Shown: positions 46,539-55,607, counted from the stretch's first letter. The stretch is DNA of 64,000 nt from Marivita sp003149565 (GCF_965216415.1 NZ_CBDCFU010000002.1), one strand, 5' to 3'. The notes: generated by a model from the letters alone, not told the origin. Numbers and translations are program-made.

Positions 46539-47498
46539 ATGGCACATGGATATGAGGCGGGACGCCTGAACCTGCCCTTCACCGGCATCTGCACCTTCGG
46601 CCGCAACCCCTATGTGGCGGACTGGAGCAGAATAGACGCCGACGTCGCAATCCTTGGCGCGCCCTTCGATGCGGGCACGCAGTGGCGGGCCGGTGCCCGG
46701 TTCGGTCCGCGCGGCGTGCGCGAAGCCTCGACGCTTTTCAGCTTCGGTCATGCCGGGGCCTATGACCATGAGGATGACGTGACCTATCTGGCCGACACGC
46801 GCATCGTCGATCTGGGAGATGCCGACATCGTGCACACCGACACAGTTCAGAGCCATGCCAACATCCGGGCAGGTGTTGAGGCAATCCGCGCGGCGGGGGC
46901 GCTGCCGGTGGTGATCGGCGGCGACCATTCTATCAACATCCCCTGCATCGACGCGTTCAAAGGCGCTGATCCCTTCCACATCCTGCAGATCGACGCGCAT
47001 CTGGATTTCGTCGACGAACGCCACGGCGTGCGCAACGGCCACGGCAACCCGATGCGACGCGCCTCGGAGAAAGAGTGGGTCAGCGGTATGACACAGGTGG
47101 GCATCCGCAATGTCAGCTCTACCGCGCGCGACGGCTACGAGGACGCCCGCGCCTGCGGCTCGGACATTCTGTCGGTGCGGCAAGCCCGCGCGCTTGGCCC
47201 CGAAGGTGTGGCAAACCGCCTGCCCCAAAGCGCGCCGGTCTACATCACCATCGACATCGACGCATTCTGCCCGTCCATTGCGCCCGGCACCGGCACGCCG
47301 AGCCATGGCGGCTTCCTCTATTACGATGTTCTGGAACTGCTGCAGCAGGTGGCCAATCGGCACGAGATCGTCGGTATCGACCTTGTCGAAGTGGCTCCGG
47401 ACTATGACCCGACCGGATCGACCTCGATCCTCGCCGCGCAGGTGCTGATGAACCTCTTGGGCTTTGTTTTTCATGCCCGCAGCACGCACACAGAATAA
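46539..47498 (+). CDS. speB: Agmatinase-family ureohydrolase
   Basis: About 319 residues from ATG 46539, preceded by CAGGAG. Manganese-binding motifs are GGDHSI, IDAHLDF and ITIDIDAFCPSIAPGTGTP. The usual DIDxxDP reads DIDAFCP, so an Asp is replaced by Cys next to the metal-binding D-x-D. Family members hydrolyse agmatine, guanidinobutyrate or similar guanidino compounds; which one is not certain. The start is chosen over the upstream frame at 46494 on the ribosome site. Confidence 0.86.
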   Translation: MAHGYEAGRLNLPFTGICTFGRNPYVADWSRIDADVAILGAPFDAGTQWRAGARFGPRGVREASTLFSFGHAGAYDHEDDVTYLADTRIVDLGDADIVHTDTVQSHANIRAGVEAIRAAGALPVVIGGDHSINIPCIDAFKGADPFHILQIDAHLDFVDERHGVRNGHGNPMRRASEKEWVSGMTQVGIRNVSSTARDGYEDARACGSDILSVRQARALGPEGVANRLPQSAPVYITIDIDAFCPSIAPGTGTPSHGGFLYYDVLELLQQVANRHEIVGIDLVEVAPDYDPTGSTSILAAQVLMNLLGFVFHARSTHTE

Positions 47499-47593
47499 CC
47501 CGAGATGACAGATTTCCGCCGATTTGACATCACCGTGTTGCACTTACCGGGGTGACTGCGTTCAAAGAGGAAAAAACAGACACGGCAGGCCTC

Positions 47594-48745
47594 ATGACAC
47601 AACCGCTCTCCGGCATAACGGTTCTTGATCTCACCCACGTTCTGGCGGGACCATACTGCTCCATGACCCTCAGCGATCTTGGCGCGCATGTGATCAAGGT
47701 TGAACGGCCCGGGACAGGCGACGACACCCGGGCCTTTCCCCCATTTACGAAAGGCAAATCCGCCTATTTTGCCGCCATCAATCACGGCAAGAAGTCCATC
47801 GCTCTTGACCTCAAGGCCGATGCAGATCGCGAGATTTTCGAACGTCTTCTGGCGCGGGCCGATGTCATCCTTGAAAATTACCGTCCCGGCGTGATGGACC
47901 GGCTGGGTTACGGGTGGGACGATCTGCACGCACAATATCCGCGCTTGATCTATGGCGCGGTCTCTGGCTTTGGGCATACCGGCCCCGAGGCCAAGCGGCC
48001 AGCCTATGACATGGTTGTTCAGGCGCGTGGCGGCGTCATGTCGATCACCGGAGAGAAAGACCGCGAACCGGTGCGCGTTGGTGCCTCCATCGGCGATATT
48101 GTGGCGGGCATGTTCCTGTGTCAGGGCGTGCTCGCCGCCCTGATGGACCGCGAACGGTCGGGCACAGGTCGCAAGGTGGATGTCTCGATGCTCGACTCGC
48201 AGCTGGCGATCCTCGAACACGCCATTGCCATCACATCGGTGACAGGCATACCGCCCGGTCCCACCGGTGCGCGGCATCCATCAATTACCCCGTTCGAGAC
48301 CTTCCACGCCTCGGACGGCCTGTTTGTGATTGCCGCGGGCAATGACTTACTGTTCGAAAAGTTGTGTGTCGCTCTGAACCTGCCTCTGTCGGACGATCCT
48401 CGCTTTGCCACCAATCCCGCACGGGTCGAGAATGCGCGTTTGCTCAAACGCCTGATTGAGGCGGTGACCATCGACAAGACGCGCACCCACTGGATCGCAA
48501 AACTTGGCGCGGCCGGCATCCCGACCGGCCCCATTCAAGACGTGGCACAAGCGATGCGCGATCCGCAAATTCTGGCGCGGAACATGGTTGTGGATGTGCT
48601 GGATCGAAACGGACGTCCTGCCTTCAAGGCAGCCGGCAATCCGATCAAGATGACTGGCATGGGCGATCCATCCGTGCGCCCTGCCGCTCCTGATCTCGAT
48701 GGCGACAGAGGTGAGATTCTCCGCTGGCTTCAGGGCAAGGACTAA
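47594..48745 (+). CDS. CaiB/BaiF family CoA-transferase
   Basis: About 383 residues from ATG 47594 (MTQPLSGITVLDLTHVLAGPYC). Family III CoA-transferase features are GAHVIKVERPGTGDDTR and the catalytic Asp in PAYDMVVQARGG; a GTG start at 47552 would add 14 residues. Members move CoA between carboxylic acids. Substrates cannot be told from sequence. A paired-palindrome element follows immediately. Confidence 0.87.
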   Translation: MTQPLSGITVLDLTHVLAGPYCSMTLSDLGAHVIKVERPGTGDDTRAFPPFTKGKSAYFAAINHGKKSIALDLKADADREIFERLLARADVILENYRPGVMDRLGYGWDDLHAQYPRLIYGAVSGFGHTGPEAKRPAYDMVVQARGGVMSITGEKDREPVRVGASIGDIVAGMFLCQGVLAALMDRERSGTGRKVDVSMLDSQLAILEHAIAITSVTGIPPGPTGARHPSITPFETFHASDGLFVIAAGNDLLFEKLCVALNLPLSDDPRFATNPARVENARLLKRLIEAVTIDKTRTHWIAKLGAAGIPTGPIQDVAQAMRDPQILARNMVVDVLDRNGRPAFKAAGNPIKMTGMGDPSVRPAAPDLDGDRGEILRWLQGKD

Positions 48746-48788
48746 GCCCGTTCAAACGGGCTTGGCCCAAGGCCATTCGAATGGCCTT
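48744..48788. terminator. Paired palindromes after the CoA-transferase gene
   Basis: Two inverted repeats: AAGCCCGTT/AACGGGCTT (48744-48752 with 48755-48763) and the perfect 20-bp palindrome AAGGCCATTCGAATGGCCTT (48769-48788), followed by CCCCGCACC. The layout mirrors 36291-36336, which is followed by CTGCACC. Confidence 0.68.
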
Positions 48789-49095
48789 CCCCGCACCGCA
48801 CGCATGGTTTCCAAAACCTTAACGTCTCTGTCTCACCTTCCCTCGCACAAAAGCTTTTGAGCGGGAAGGGTCACTCCCATGCCGCGACACCAGAACTGAC
48901 ATCGCTCTCAGACGCCCCAAATGGGGACGACCATGAGAGACCGGTCACAGAAGGCCCTTTTCAAAGGGTACAGGTCCAAAGCCTTGGGCTTTGCAGTATG
49001 AGAGAACGGTCAGGCCCATGGGGCGGCGCCGCTTCCAATCAGACCGTCAAATATCGCACCCTGCCCGCATCTGCGTGGCGGGGATGTCGAGCTAG
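48789..49095. other. Structured intergenic region with short repeats
   Basis: About 300 bases between convergent genes, without a supported gene. It contains hairpins CCCC/GGGG (48915-48918 with 48923-48926), CCCTTT/AAAGGG (48955-48960 with 48963-48968) and CAAAGCC/GGCTTTG (48977-48983 with 48987-48993). The last two are framed by near-identical 15-bp direct repeats ATGAGAGACCGGTCA (48933-48947) and ATGAGAGAACGGTCA (48998-49012). This looks like a structured element or RNA of unknown type. Confidence 0.45.
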
Positions 49096-49563
49096 CTACT
49101 TGTATTGCCCGGCGGTGATGAACTCACCAAACGCCTCGCACCAGACCACAACTGTGTTGTACTCGGCGACATCGACGCCGTCCGGCACCTCCAGCAGGAA
49201 GCCTGAAAACGACGTGACATCTCCGATCCGAACGGCCTCTGATTTGATCGGTTCAAACGCGTCTTCATGGTCTACAAACTCCTTGGTCAGGTAGAGCTTG
49301 TAATCCGGCCCGGGAGAGAGCTTGCCCTCATGCACGATTTCTTCGGGTGTGACGCTGATCATGCCCTCGCCCCAGTGCAGGAAATCGCTTCCGCGCAAAT
49401 CGCGCGTCAGTTCCACGGAATATAGCGCGCGTGATGCCTTATCCTCCAGCATCGCGGCATCGGGTGCCGGAGCCGCCGTGAGGATAGGCAGGATGTAAAT
49501 TCCCAAAGCCAGCCCCGCGAAAAAGGCCGCACCGTGAGTGATCAGTCGGAAGATATTGCGCAT
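49096..49563 (-). CDS. DM13-domain protein
   Basis: 155 residues: an N-terminal membrane helix or uncleaved signal (about 8-30), then a single DM13 domain with SDFLHWGEGMISVT, GPDYKLYLTKEFVDHE and the conserved Cys in YNTVVVWCEAFGEFITAGQY. DM13 domains are proposed to take part in electron transfer or redox reactions in the envelope. Its target is unknown. It diverges from the corrinoid activator gene across 160 bases. Confidence 0.82.
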   Translation of the reverse strand: MRNIFRLITHGAAFFAGLALGIYILPILTAAPAPDAAMLEDKASRALYSVELTRDLRGSDFLHWGEGMISVTPEEIVHEGKLSPGPDYKLYLTKEFVDHEDAFEPIKSEAVRIGDVTSFSGFLLEVPDGVDVAEYNTVVVWCEAFGEFITAGQYK

Positions 49564-49723
49564 GGAAGGGATCCTGTTGCCTGAGCGTCAAAGGTGCACA
49601 GCCCCTGCGGATCGGTCAACGGCAGATACAGTGACGCTCTGCATAAAGATTATGACGCAAATCACCTTTTTCCGTTCTCGGGGAACGCTATGGTCCCGGT
49701 CAACCAAGACCAGAGAGAATCCC

Positions 49724-51772
49724 ATGTCCCAGCAAGACCCGCTCGTCGTCTTCACCCCGTCCGGCAAACGCGGCCGGTTTCCTGTCGGCACCCCGGTGCT
49801 GACCGCCGCGCGGCAATTGGGCGTCGATCTCGACTCGGTGTGTGGAGGACGAGGCATCTGTTCCAAGTGCCAGATCACCCCGTCTTACGGCGAGTTCTCC
49901 AAGCACGGCGTCACCGCCAAGGAAGGCGCACTCTCCGACTGGAACACGGTCGAGGCGCGGTATGACGAAAAGCGCGGGCTGAAGCCGGGCCGCCGCCTGG
50001 GGTGTCAAGCCAAGGTGCAGGGCGACATCGTGATCGACGTCCCACCCGAAAGCCAGGTGCACCGTCAGGTCGTCCGCAAAGCCGCCAGCGCGCGGGTGAT
50101 CGAAATGGACCCGGCCACGCGCCTTTACTACATCGTGGTCGATGAGCCCGATATGCACACGCCCACCGGCGATCTGGAGAGGGTCGCCCGGGCGTTGAAA
50201 GACCAGTGGGAGATCGCAGAGGTCACCTGTGCCTTCCCGGTGCTGACCCAGCTGCAACCCGTTCTGCGCAAAGGCAAGTGGGCGATCACCTTGGCCCTGC
50301 ACAAGACCGACGCGAACGCCACGCCACAGATCATCGCCGCCTGGGCGGGTCTACATGAAAAAGGCCTCTACGGCCTTGCCATCGACCTTGGCTCCACCAC
50401 CGTCGCCGCCCACCTGACCAATCTCGACACCGGCGAGGTCGTGGCCTCCTCCGGGATCATGAACCCGCAGATCCGCTTTGGCGAAGACCTGATGTCCCGC
50501 GTGTCCTACGCCATGATGAACCCTGGTGGCGACATGGAGATGACCCGCGCGGTGCGCGAGGCGATCAACACGCTGGCCGAGGAAATCGCCAAGGAGGCCG
50601 GGATCGATCCGTCCCTGATCCTTGAGACAGTATTCGTCTGCAACCCCGTGATGCACCACCTGCTGCTGGGCGTCGACCCTGTCGAACTCGGCCAGGCTCC
50701 CTTTGCGCTGGCCACGTCGAACCACCTCAACCTAACCGCCCGTGATCTGGACCTCGCCGCCCTGCCCGCCAGCGCGCAGATCTACCTGCTGCCCTGCATT
50801 GCGGGCCATGTGGGGGCCGATGCCGCCGCTGTGGCGCTGTCGGAACAGCCGGGCAAATCCGACGACCTCGTCCTGATCGTCGATGTGGGGACCAATGCGG
50901 AGATCCTGCTGGGCAACACCAGCCGCGTGCTGGCCTGTTCCTCGCCCACCGGCCCCGCCTTCGAGGGTGCGCAGATCTCATCTGGACAGCGTGCAGCGCC
51001 CGGTGCGATCGAGGCGATCCGCATCGACCCCGTCACCAAGGAACCCCGCTTTCGCGTGATCGGCTGTGACAAGTGGTCGGACGAGGACGGCTTTTGGGAC
51101 GAGACCGCCGCCACCGGCATCACCGGCATCTGCGGCTCGGGCATCATCGAGGCGGTGGCCGAGTTGCGCATCGCGGGCCTGCTCGACCCCTCGGGCCTGA
51201 TCGGATCGGCGGCGCAGACCGGGACCGACCGCTGCTTTGCCGAGGGCCGCACCAACGCCTACCTGATCCACGACGCCACAGCCGAAGGCGGCCCGCGCAT
51301 CACCGTCACCCAAGGCGACATCCGCGCGATCCAGCTTGCCAAATCCGCGCTCTACGCTGGGGCGCGGTTGCTCATGGACGAGATGGGTGTGGACGTGGTG
51401 GACCGCGTGGTGCTGGCAGGCGCGTTCGGCGCGCATATCTCTGCCCGCCACGCGATGGTGCTGGGGATGATCCCGGACGTGCCGCTCGACAAGGTCTCAA
51501 GCGCGGGCAACGCCGCAGGCACCGGGGCGCGCATCGCGCTCTGCAATCTGGCCGCGCGGGCCGAGATCGAACGCACCGTGCGCCAGATCACCAAGGTCGA
51601 AACCGCCATCGAGCCGCGCTTCCAGGAACATTTCGTCGCCGCCAACGCCATCCCCCACGCCACCGACCCCTTCCCGGAACTGGGCAAGGTGGTGACGCTG
51701 CCCGTCGTCGGGTTCAACACGCAGGGGGATGGGAGTGACGGCGGTCGGGTGCGGCGTCGGAAGCGGGGGTGA
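49724..51772 (+). CDS. RACo-like reductive activator of corrinoid proteins (2Fe-2S, DUF4445/ASKHA)
   Basis: About 682 residues. The N-terminal ferredoxin domain holds C40, C46, C49 (SVCGGRGICSKCQ) and C94 (RRLGCQA); the middle and C-terminal parts form the ASKHA-type ATPase domain with GLAIDLGSTTVAAHLTNL, VDVGTNAEILLG and GAFGAHISARHAM. Such proteins reduce inactive Co(II) corrinoids to Co(I) for methyltransferases, using ATP. Start 49724 is chosen from the conserved N-terminus. No corrinoid protein or methyltransferase adjoins, but an MttB-like gene is 16 kb away. Confidence 0.87.
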   Translation: MSQQDPLVVFTPSGKRGRFPVGTPVLTAARQLGVDLDSVCGGRGICSKCQITPSYGEFSKHGVTAKEGALSDWNTVEARYDEKRGLKPGRRLGCQAKVQGDIVIDVPPESQVHRQVVRKAASARVIEMDPATRLYYIVVDEPDMHTPTGDLERVARALKDQWEIAEVTCAFPVLTQLQPVLRKGKWAITLALHKTDANATPQIIAAWAGLHEKGLYGLAIDLGSTTVAAHLTNLDTGEVVASSGIMNPQIRFGEDLMSRVSYAMMNPGGDMEMTRAVREAINTLAEEIAKEAGIDPSLILETVFVCNPVMHHLLLGVDPVELGQAPFALATSNHLNLTARDLDLAALPASAQIYLLPCIAGHVGADAAAVALSEQPGKSDDLVLIVDVGTNAEILLGNTSRVLACSSPTGPAFEGAQISSGQRAAPGAIEAIRIDPVTKEPRFRVIGCDKWSDEDGFWDETAATGITGICGSGIIEAVAELRIAGLLDPSGLIGSAAQTGTDRCFAEGRTNAYLIHDATAEGGPRITVTQGDIRAIQLAKSALYAGARLLMDEMGVDVVDRVVLAGAFGAHISARHAMVLGMIPDVPLDKVSSAGNAAGTGARIALCNLAARAEIERTVRQITKVETAIEPRFQEHFVAANAIPHATDPFPELGKVVTLPVVGFNTQGDGSDGGRVRRRKRG

Positions 51773-51786
51773 GGGGACCCGTCGGC

Positions 51787-52010
51787 GTAGGGTGCGTGAT
51801 TTCACGCACGTTGTAGGAATGTAAGATGATGGTGCGTGCAAGCACACACCCTACAAAAACTCTAAGCCAGAAACTTTGACACCCGCCGTCGCGCAGCGGC
51901 GGCGACGCGTCCGCCCGCCCCATGGCGGGCGCGTTCCGCGCCCACCCGGTCGGACGCTTGCTCTGTGATCGGAAGTGGTGACATGGCGTAGGGTGCGTGA
52001 TGTCGCGCAC
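51787..52010. repeat. GTAGGGTGCGTGAT-type palindromic repeats
   Basis: Copies of a short palindromic unit: GTAGGGTGCGTGATTTCACG at 51787 onward, GGTGCGTGCAAGCACACACC then CTAC at 51831-51854 (inverted relative to the first), and GTAGGGTGCGTGATGTCGCG at 51988 onward. The first two form a larger inverted repeat with 11 of 12 outer bases matching. They are dispersed-repeat-like and carry no gene. Confidence 0.65.
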
Positions 52011-52020
52011 CGGCCCAACG

Positions 52021-52047
52021 AAAAAGGTGCGCATCGAAATGCGCACC
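52021..52047 (-). terminator. Rho-independent terminator of the proline-rich protein gene
   Basis: A 9-bp stem GGTGCGCAT/ATGCGCACC (52026-52034 with 52039-52047) with a CGAA loop, followed by five T on the minus strand, 15 bases beyond the stop codon of the gene at 52062. Confidence 0.85.
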
Positions 52048-52061
52048 CTTTCCACAAGGCG

Positions 52062-53252
52062 CTAGCTGGACCGCAGCAGCACCTTGTTCGAGTTGATCGC
52101 GGCAGCGACGCGCTGGAACGAAAGGGACCTTGTTGGACCAACGGTCGTCGCCGACCGAAGCAGAACTGTTTCGGCCTGTTCCAGAATGTCCGCAGCCCGT
52201 CGCTTCAGATCGGCAACTTCAGGCGCACGGACGGCGCGCATGGGGGGCGTGGTGACGATCCGTGTACCTGACGGAGTGTCGAGATGTGCCCGCAGGGCGG
52301 GTTTCTGACGGTCGAGATTGCCACGAACCAGTTGATCCAGTTTGTCCGCCGCCTCGTTCAACGCGCGTCCAATCTCCGGGTCTCCTCCCGTTTCGCGGAT
52401 GGCGTTGGCCAGATCTTTATAGGTCACCGCAAAACAGGCCACCTGGTACTCATCTCCCATCGTTTCACAGATGCGTTGGATATTATTCAGCCGCTGTGTG
52501 ATGGCTTCCGTTGGATCGGTTCCTGCAACAATTGCAGAGATAACGCTTTCGCCTGCGCTCAAGGCTTTCTGCGCGCGTTCGCGGCGCGGGCCGTCTTCGT
52601 CATCGGACACGAGACGCGGCAGCGGAGTTGTCGGCTCCGTTGGTTCGTCTGGGTCTTCGGGCTCCGGCGGCTCATCCGGAACTGTCGGCTCGTCCGGAAC
52701 GTCTGGCTCGTCCGGCGGCGTCGGCTCATCAGGTACGGGTGGCTCATCGGGAACTGTGGGTTCGTCAGGTACGGGTGGTTCGTCTGGTACTGTTGGTTCA
52801 TCCGGTACGGCGGGTTCATCCGGTACGGGTGGCTCGTCAGGGAGGGGGGGATCCGGCTCACTCACGGCAGGCAGCGAAAACCCCGGAAGCACGCCGGAAT
52901 CCGTTCCGGGTTCCGGGCCGGACCATTGCACCTGGTATTGCCCGTCATCCGTGATGGTGCCCTGTATGTCACCTGAATAGCTGTCGGTAAACGTGCCGGA
53001 CCCGTCGCTGAAGGTCACAGTGCCCTGAAAACTACCAGAAATATCGCCGGATGGAGAAATGCTGCCCGAAACGGTCGAGTTGCTTGTCTCCTCATAACCG
53101 GGCTCGGAATATGTTTCTGAAATACTTCCGGAAAATTGCCCACTCGGGTCAATCGAGATAGAGCCGCCCGGCACACTGTATGTCTGTGCCAGAACCGGCG
53201 TCGCCGCGAGCGTTGTGATTAACAGACTTACTCTTGCACCCTTGTGTACCAT
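52062..53252 (-). CDS. Secreted protein with PDEP repeats, function unknown
   Basis: About 396 residues from ATG 53252. Signal peptide about 1-23 (LLITTLAATPVLA), a Ser/Gly-rich beta-repeat region (about 24-120: GSISIDPSGQFSGSISETYS), then a run of about 15 near-identical PDEP units (for example PPVPDEPTVPDEP) at about 135-215, and a predicted helical C-terminal region (about 235-396) with LNNIQRICETMGDEYQVACF and possible coiled coil. The repeat region is an extended acidic spacer. No known domain is recognised. Confidence 0.72.
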   Translation of the reverse strand: MVHKGARVSLLITTLAATPVLAQTYSVPGGSISIDPSGQFSGSISETYSEPGYEETSNSTVSGSISPSGDISGSFQGTVTFSDGSGTFTDSYSGDIQGTITDDGQYQVQWSGPEPGTDSGVLPGFSLPAVSEPDPPLPDEPPVPDEPAVPDEPTVPDEPPVPDEPTVPDEPPVPDEPTPPDEPDVPDEPTVPDEPPEPEDPDEPTEPTTPLPRLVSDDEDGPRRERAQKALSAGESVISAIVAGTDPTEAITQRLNNIQRICETMGDEYQVACFAVTYKDLANAIRETGGDPEIGRALNEAADKLDQLVRGNLDRQKPALRAHLDTPSGTRIVTTPPMRAVRAPEVADLKRRAADILEQAETVLLRSATTVGPTRSLSFQRVAAAINSNKVLLRSS

Positions 53253-53407
53253 ACGTCCCTCCCCTGGTTGCGCATGGTCCGATACAGGCGATCGTCCATG
53301 CATCGGGGCGTATTATGCCAAATTTTCTGAGTTTTGAGAAGTTTGCTGTCCGAAGGCCAAATTGATGCCTTTCGATTGGTGTCGCATAGGGAGGTTTGGC
53401 AGACCGT

Positions 53408-53440
53408 AAAAAAAACGGTGCGTGCCGGGCACGCACCGTT
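53408..53440 (-). terminator. Rho-independent terminator for the NmrA-type gene
   Basis: An 11-bp stem AACGGTGCGTG/CACGCACCGTT (53414-53424 with 53430-53440) is followed on the minus strand by eight T (53415-53408). Confidence 0.88.
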
Positions 53441-53453
53441 TACGCCTAAAGTT

Positions 53454-54050
53454 TCAGGCCGACGCCATCAGCAGCGTCTTACCCCGCCACTCCGGGTCAT
53501 CCACCGCCTGCGCCAGCACATGGGCCACGTCGCCCCGGGCTGCCTCGCCCTTTACGTCCACGGCATCGCCAAAGACGATGTCGCGCGACCCGTCATCATC
53601 GGTCAGGGCGACGGGCCGCAGGATGGCAAAGTCCAGCCCGGACGCCTTGAGGTGTTCGTCTGCCTCGTGTTTGGCCATCAGGTAATGCCCCAGTTTGCTG
53701 TCGGGGTCCGGGTCGCCCGCCCCCACGGAGCTGAGCATGACAAACCGTGAAACACCCGCGTCCTTGGCCAGATCGACCAGCCGCTTGGCGCCATCGCGGT
53801 CTACCTTGTCGGTCATCTCTGGCCCGGTGCTGCTGCCCGATCCGGCGGCAAAGACCACGACGTCACAGCCATCGCAGACGCCCGGTTGCAGGTCGGTCAG
53901 ATCGCCATGGCGCGTCTCGGTGCCGTTGGGCAGATCCGAGGTGTCCGAGCTGTCACGCACCAGCGCAATCGGGTGGTGGCCATTGGCCAAGAGGGTTTGG
54001 GTCAGGCGCAGGCCTGTTTTGCCGGTGGCCCCGGCGACGAGAATATTCAT
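53454..54050 (-). CDS. NAD(P)-binding SDR-like oxidoreductase (NmrA/YwnB type)
   Basis: 198 residues with the atypical SDR nucleotide motif MNILVAGATGKTGLRLTQ, and VVVFAAGSGSSTG and SRFVMLSSVGAGDP as conserved strands. There is no classical Y-x3-K pair in a catalytic position that can be confirmed. The nearest families are NmrA-like redox sensors and flavin-reductase-like SDRs. Ends 13 bases before a strong terminator and follows the aldehyde dehydrogenase gene on the same strand at 43 bases, so they are one transcript. Confidence 0.85.
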   Translation of the reverse strand: MNILVAGATGKTGLRLTQTLLANGHHPIALVRDSSDTSDLPNGTETRHGDLTDLQPGVCDGCDVVVFAAGSGSSTGPEMTDKVDRDGAKRLVDLAKDAGVSRFVMLSSVGAGDPDPDSKLGHYLMAKHEADEHLKASGLDFAILRPVALTDDDGSRDIVFGDAVDVKGEAARGDVAHVLAQAVDDPEWRGKTLLMASA

Positions 54051-54093
54051 GTCATGTCCTTTCAGAACAGGGATTTAATGGGAGGCCTCAAAT

Positions 54094-55470
54094 TCAGGGA
54101 CGGAAGATCGCCTTGATGTTCACGAACTCCCTCATCCCGAACCCGCCATGTTCGCGGCCGTACCCTGAGTCCTTCACGCCGCCGAACGGCATATTCGGGT
54201 CTGCCGCACCAAAGCTGTTGATCCGCACCATCCCGGTGTCAAAGTGGTCGCGGGCGAGTTTCATCGCGTGCTCTTCGTCCTGACAGAAGATGCCACCGCC
54301 CAAGCCATACCGGCTGTCATTGGCGATACGCATCGCGTCTTCGTCGTCCTCGGCGCGGATCACCGAAGCGACCGGGCCGAAGATTTCGTCATCATAGGCG
54401 GGCATTCCGGGGGTGACATCGGCCAGCACGGTTGCGGGATAGTAATGTCCAGTGTCATCACTTGGCGTGCCGCCGCAGAGCAATTTCGCGCCTTTGGCGA
54501 CGCTCTTGGTCACCTGCTCGCAAACCGTGTCGAACTGGTCCTTGCTGGAGAGCGGCCCAAGTTGGGTGTCTTCGTCCATTGGATCGCCCATCCTGATCGC
54601 CTTCATCTGTTCGGCGAACGCGTCGATAAAGGCATCATAGACCGCATCCGTCACGACAAAACGCTTGGCCGACACACAGGTTTCGCCATTGTTGAAGAGC
54701 CGCCCCTGGACGCTGGTCTTGACGGCCAATTCCACGTCGGCCTGCTCCAGCACGAGGAAGGCGTCGTTTGATCCCAGCTCAAGGACCGATTTCTTGAGAT
54801 GCTTGCCCGCCAGCGCACCGATATGGCTGCCCGCGCCATCGCTGCCGGTCATGGTCACACCACGCACCAGCTTGTGAGCGATCAGCTCGTCCGAGGTGTC
54901 GTGGTCAATGACCACCACCTGAAAGAGGTCTTCGGGCAGACCCGCCTCGATGCACAGTTCGCGCAGGCGCAGTCCACTTCCGGTACAGATGGAGGCGTGT
55001 TTCAGCACGACACCATTGCCCGCCATCAGGTTGGCCGCCAGCACCCGCACCGGCTGGTAAAACGGGAAGTTCCATGGCTGGATCGAGTAGACCACGCCAA
55101 TGGGGCTGTAGCTCACAAGCCCGTCTTTTTCGCCACCCGCATGGGTGCGCGACTCATCGGCAAGCTCCGACGGACCATGTTCAGCGGTGTATTCGAAAAT
55201 CTGCGCACAGAGCTCCACCTCGGTCTTGCCGTCGCGGTAGAGTTTGCCGACCTCGCGGGTCATCAGGGCTGCCAAATCATCAGCGTTGTCGCGCAGCACC
55301 TTCGCGATCTTCGTCAGATACGGCGCACGCTCTTCGTGTGACTTACTGCGCCAGTCCAGAAACGCGGTGTGACACGCCTCGACCTTTGCCACCGCGGCGT
55401 CGCGGTCCATCACCTCATATGTGGCGATGGGCGTTTCGGTGGCAGGATTGATGGTTTCCATCTTCGACAT
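54094..55470 (-). CDS. NAD-dependent succinate-semialdehyde dehydrogenase (Sad-like)
   Basis: About 458 residues from ATG 55470 (MSKMETINPATETPIATYEV). ALDH motifs are PWNFPFYQPVRVLAANLMAG, catalytic Glu in VLELGSNDAFLV (usual GG reads GS) and catalytic Cys in FNNGETCVSAKRFV. The group resembles E. coli Sad/YneI, which oxidises succinate semialdehyde to succinate, for example in 4-aminobutyrate use. Other aliphatic aldehydes are possible. The upstream frame to 55530 is not needed. Confidence 0.86.
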   Translation of the reverse strand: MSKMETINPATETPIATYEVMDRDAAVAKVEACHTAFLDWRSKSHEERAPYLTKIAKVLRDNADDLAALMTREVGKLYRDGKTEVELCAQIFEYTAEHGPSELADESRTHAGGEKDGLVSYSPIGVVYSIQPWNFPFYQPVRVLAANLMAGNGVVLKHASICTGSGLRLRELCIEAGLPEDLFQVVVIDHDTSDELIAHKLVRGVTMTGSDGAGSHIGALAGKHLKKSVLELGSNDAFLVLEQADVELAVKTSVQGRLFNNGETCVSAKRFVVTDAVYDAFIDAFAEQMKAIRMGDPMDEDTQLGPLSSKDQFDTVCEQVTKSVAKGAKLLCGGTPSDDTGHYYPATVLADVTPGMPAYDDEIFGPVASVIRAEDDEDAMRIANDSRYGLGGGIFCQDEEHAMKLARDHFDTGMVRINSFGAADPNMPFGGVKDSGYGREHGGFGMREFVNIKAIFRP

Positions 55471-55607
55471 GTCGACCTCGATACGTTTGGAGTGTGTTTC
55501 GTTGGTCAAGCAACGCGCGGTTGAACACATCGTTCCATCGACACCCAGGTCACTGTCGTGTCATCTTGACGCCGTTCCGGGTGCGGCGTATCTCCGCGAA
55601 TGAGAGC

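Noticed and set aside
48933..49012. Signal recognition particle RNA or 6S RNA
   Set aside because: The GGTCAGGCCC stretch near the second direct repeat resembles part of the SRP RNA, but the conserved GGAAGG...AGCAG loop and the long hairpin are absent; no 6S-type bulged hairpin could be drawn.
52690..52860. The short regular DNA repeats considered as a CRISPR array
   Set aside because: They are in-frame codon repeats of PDEP units within a coding region, with no spacers and no cas genes.
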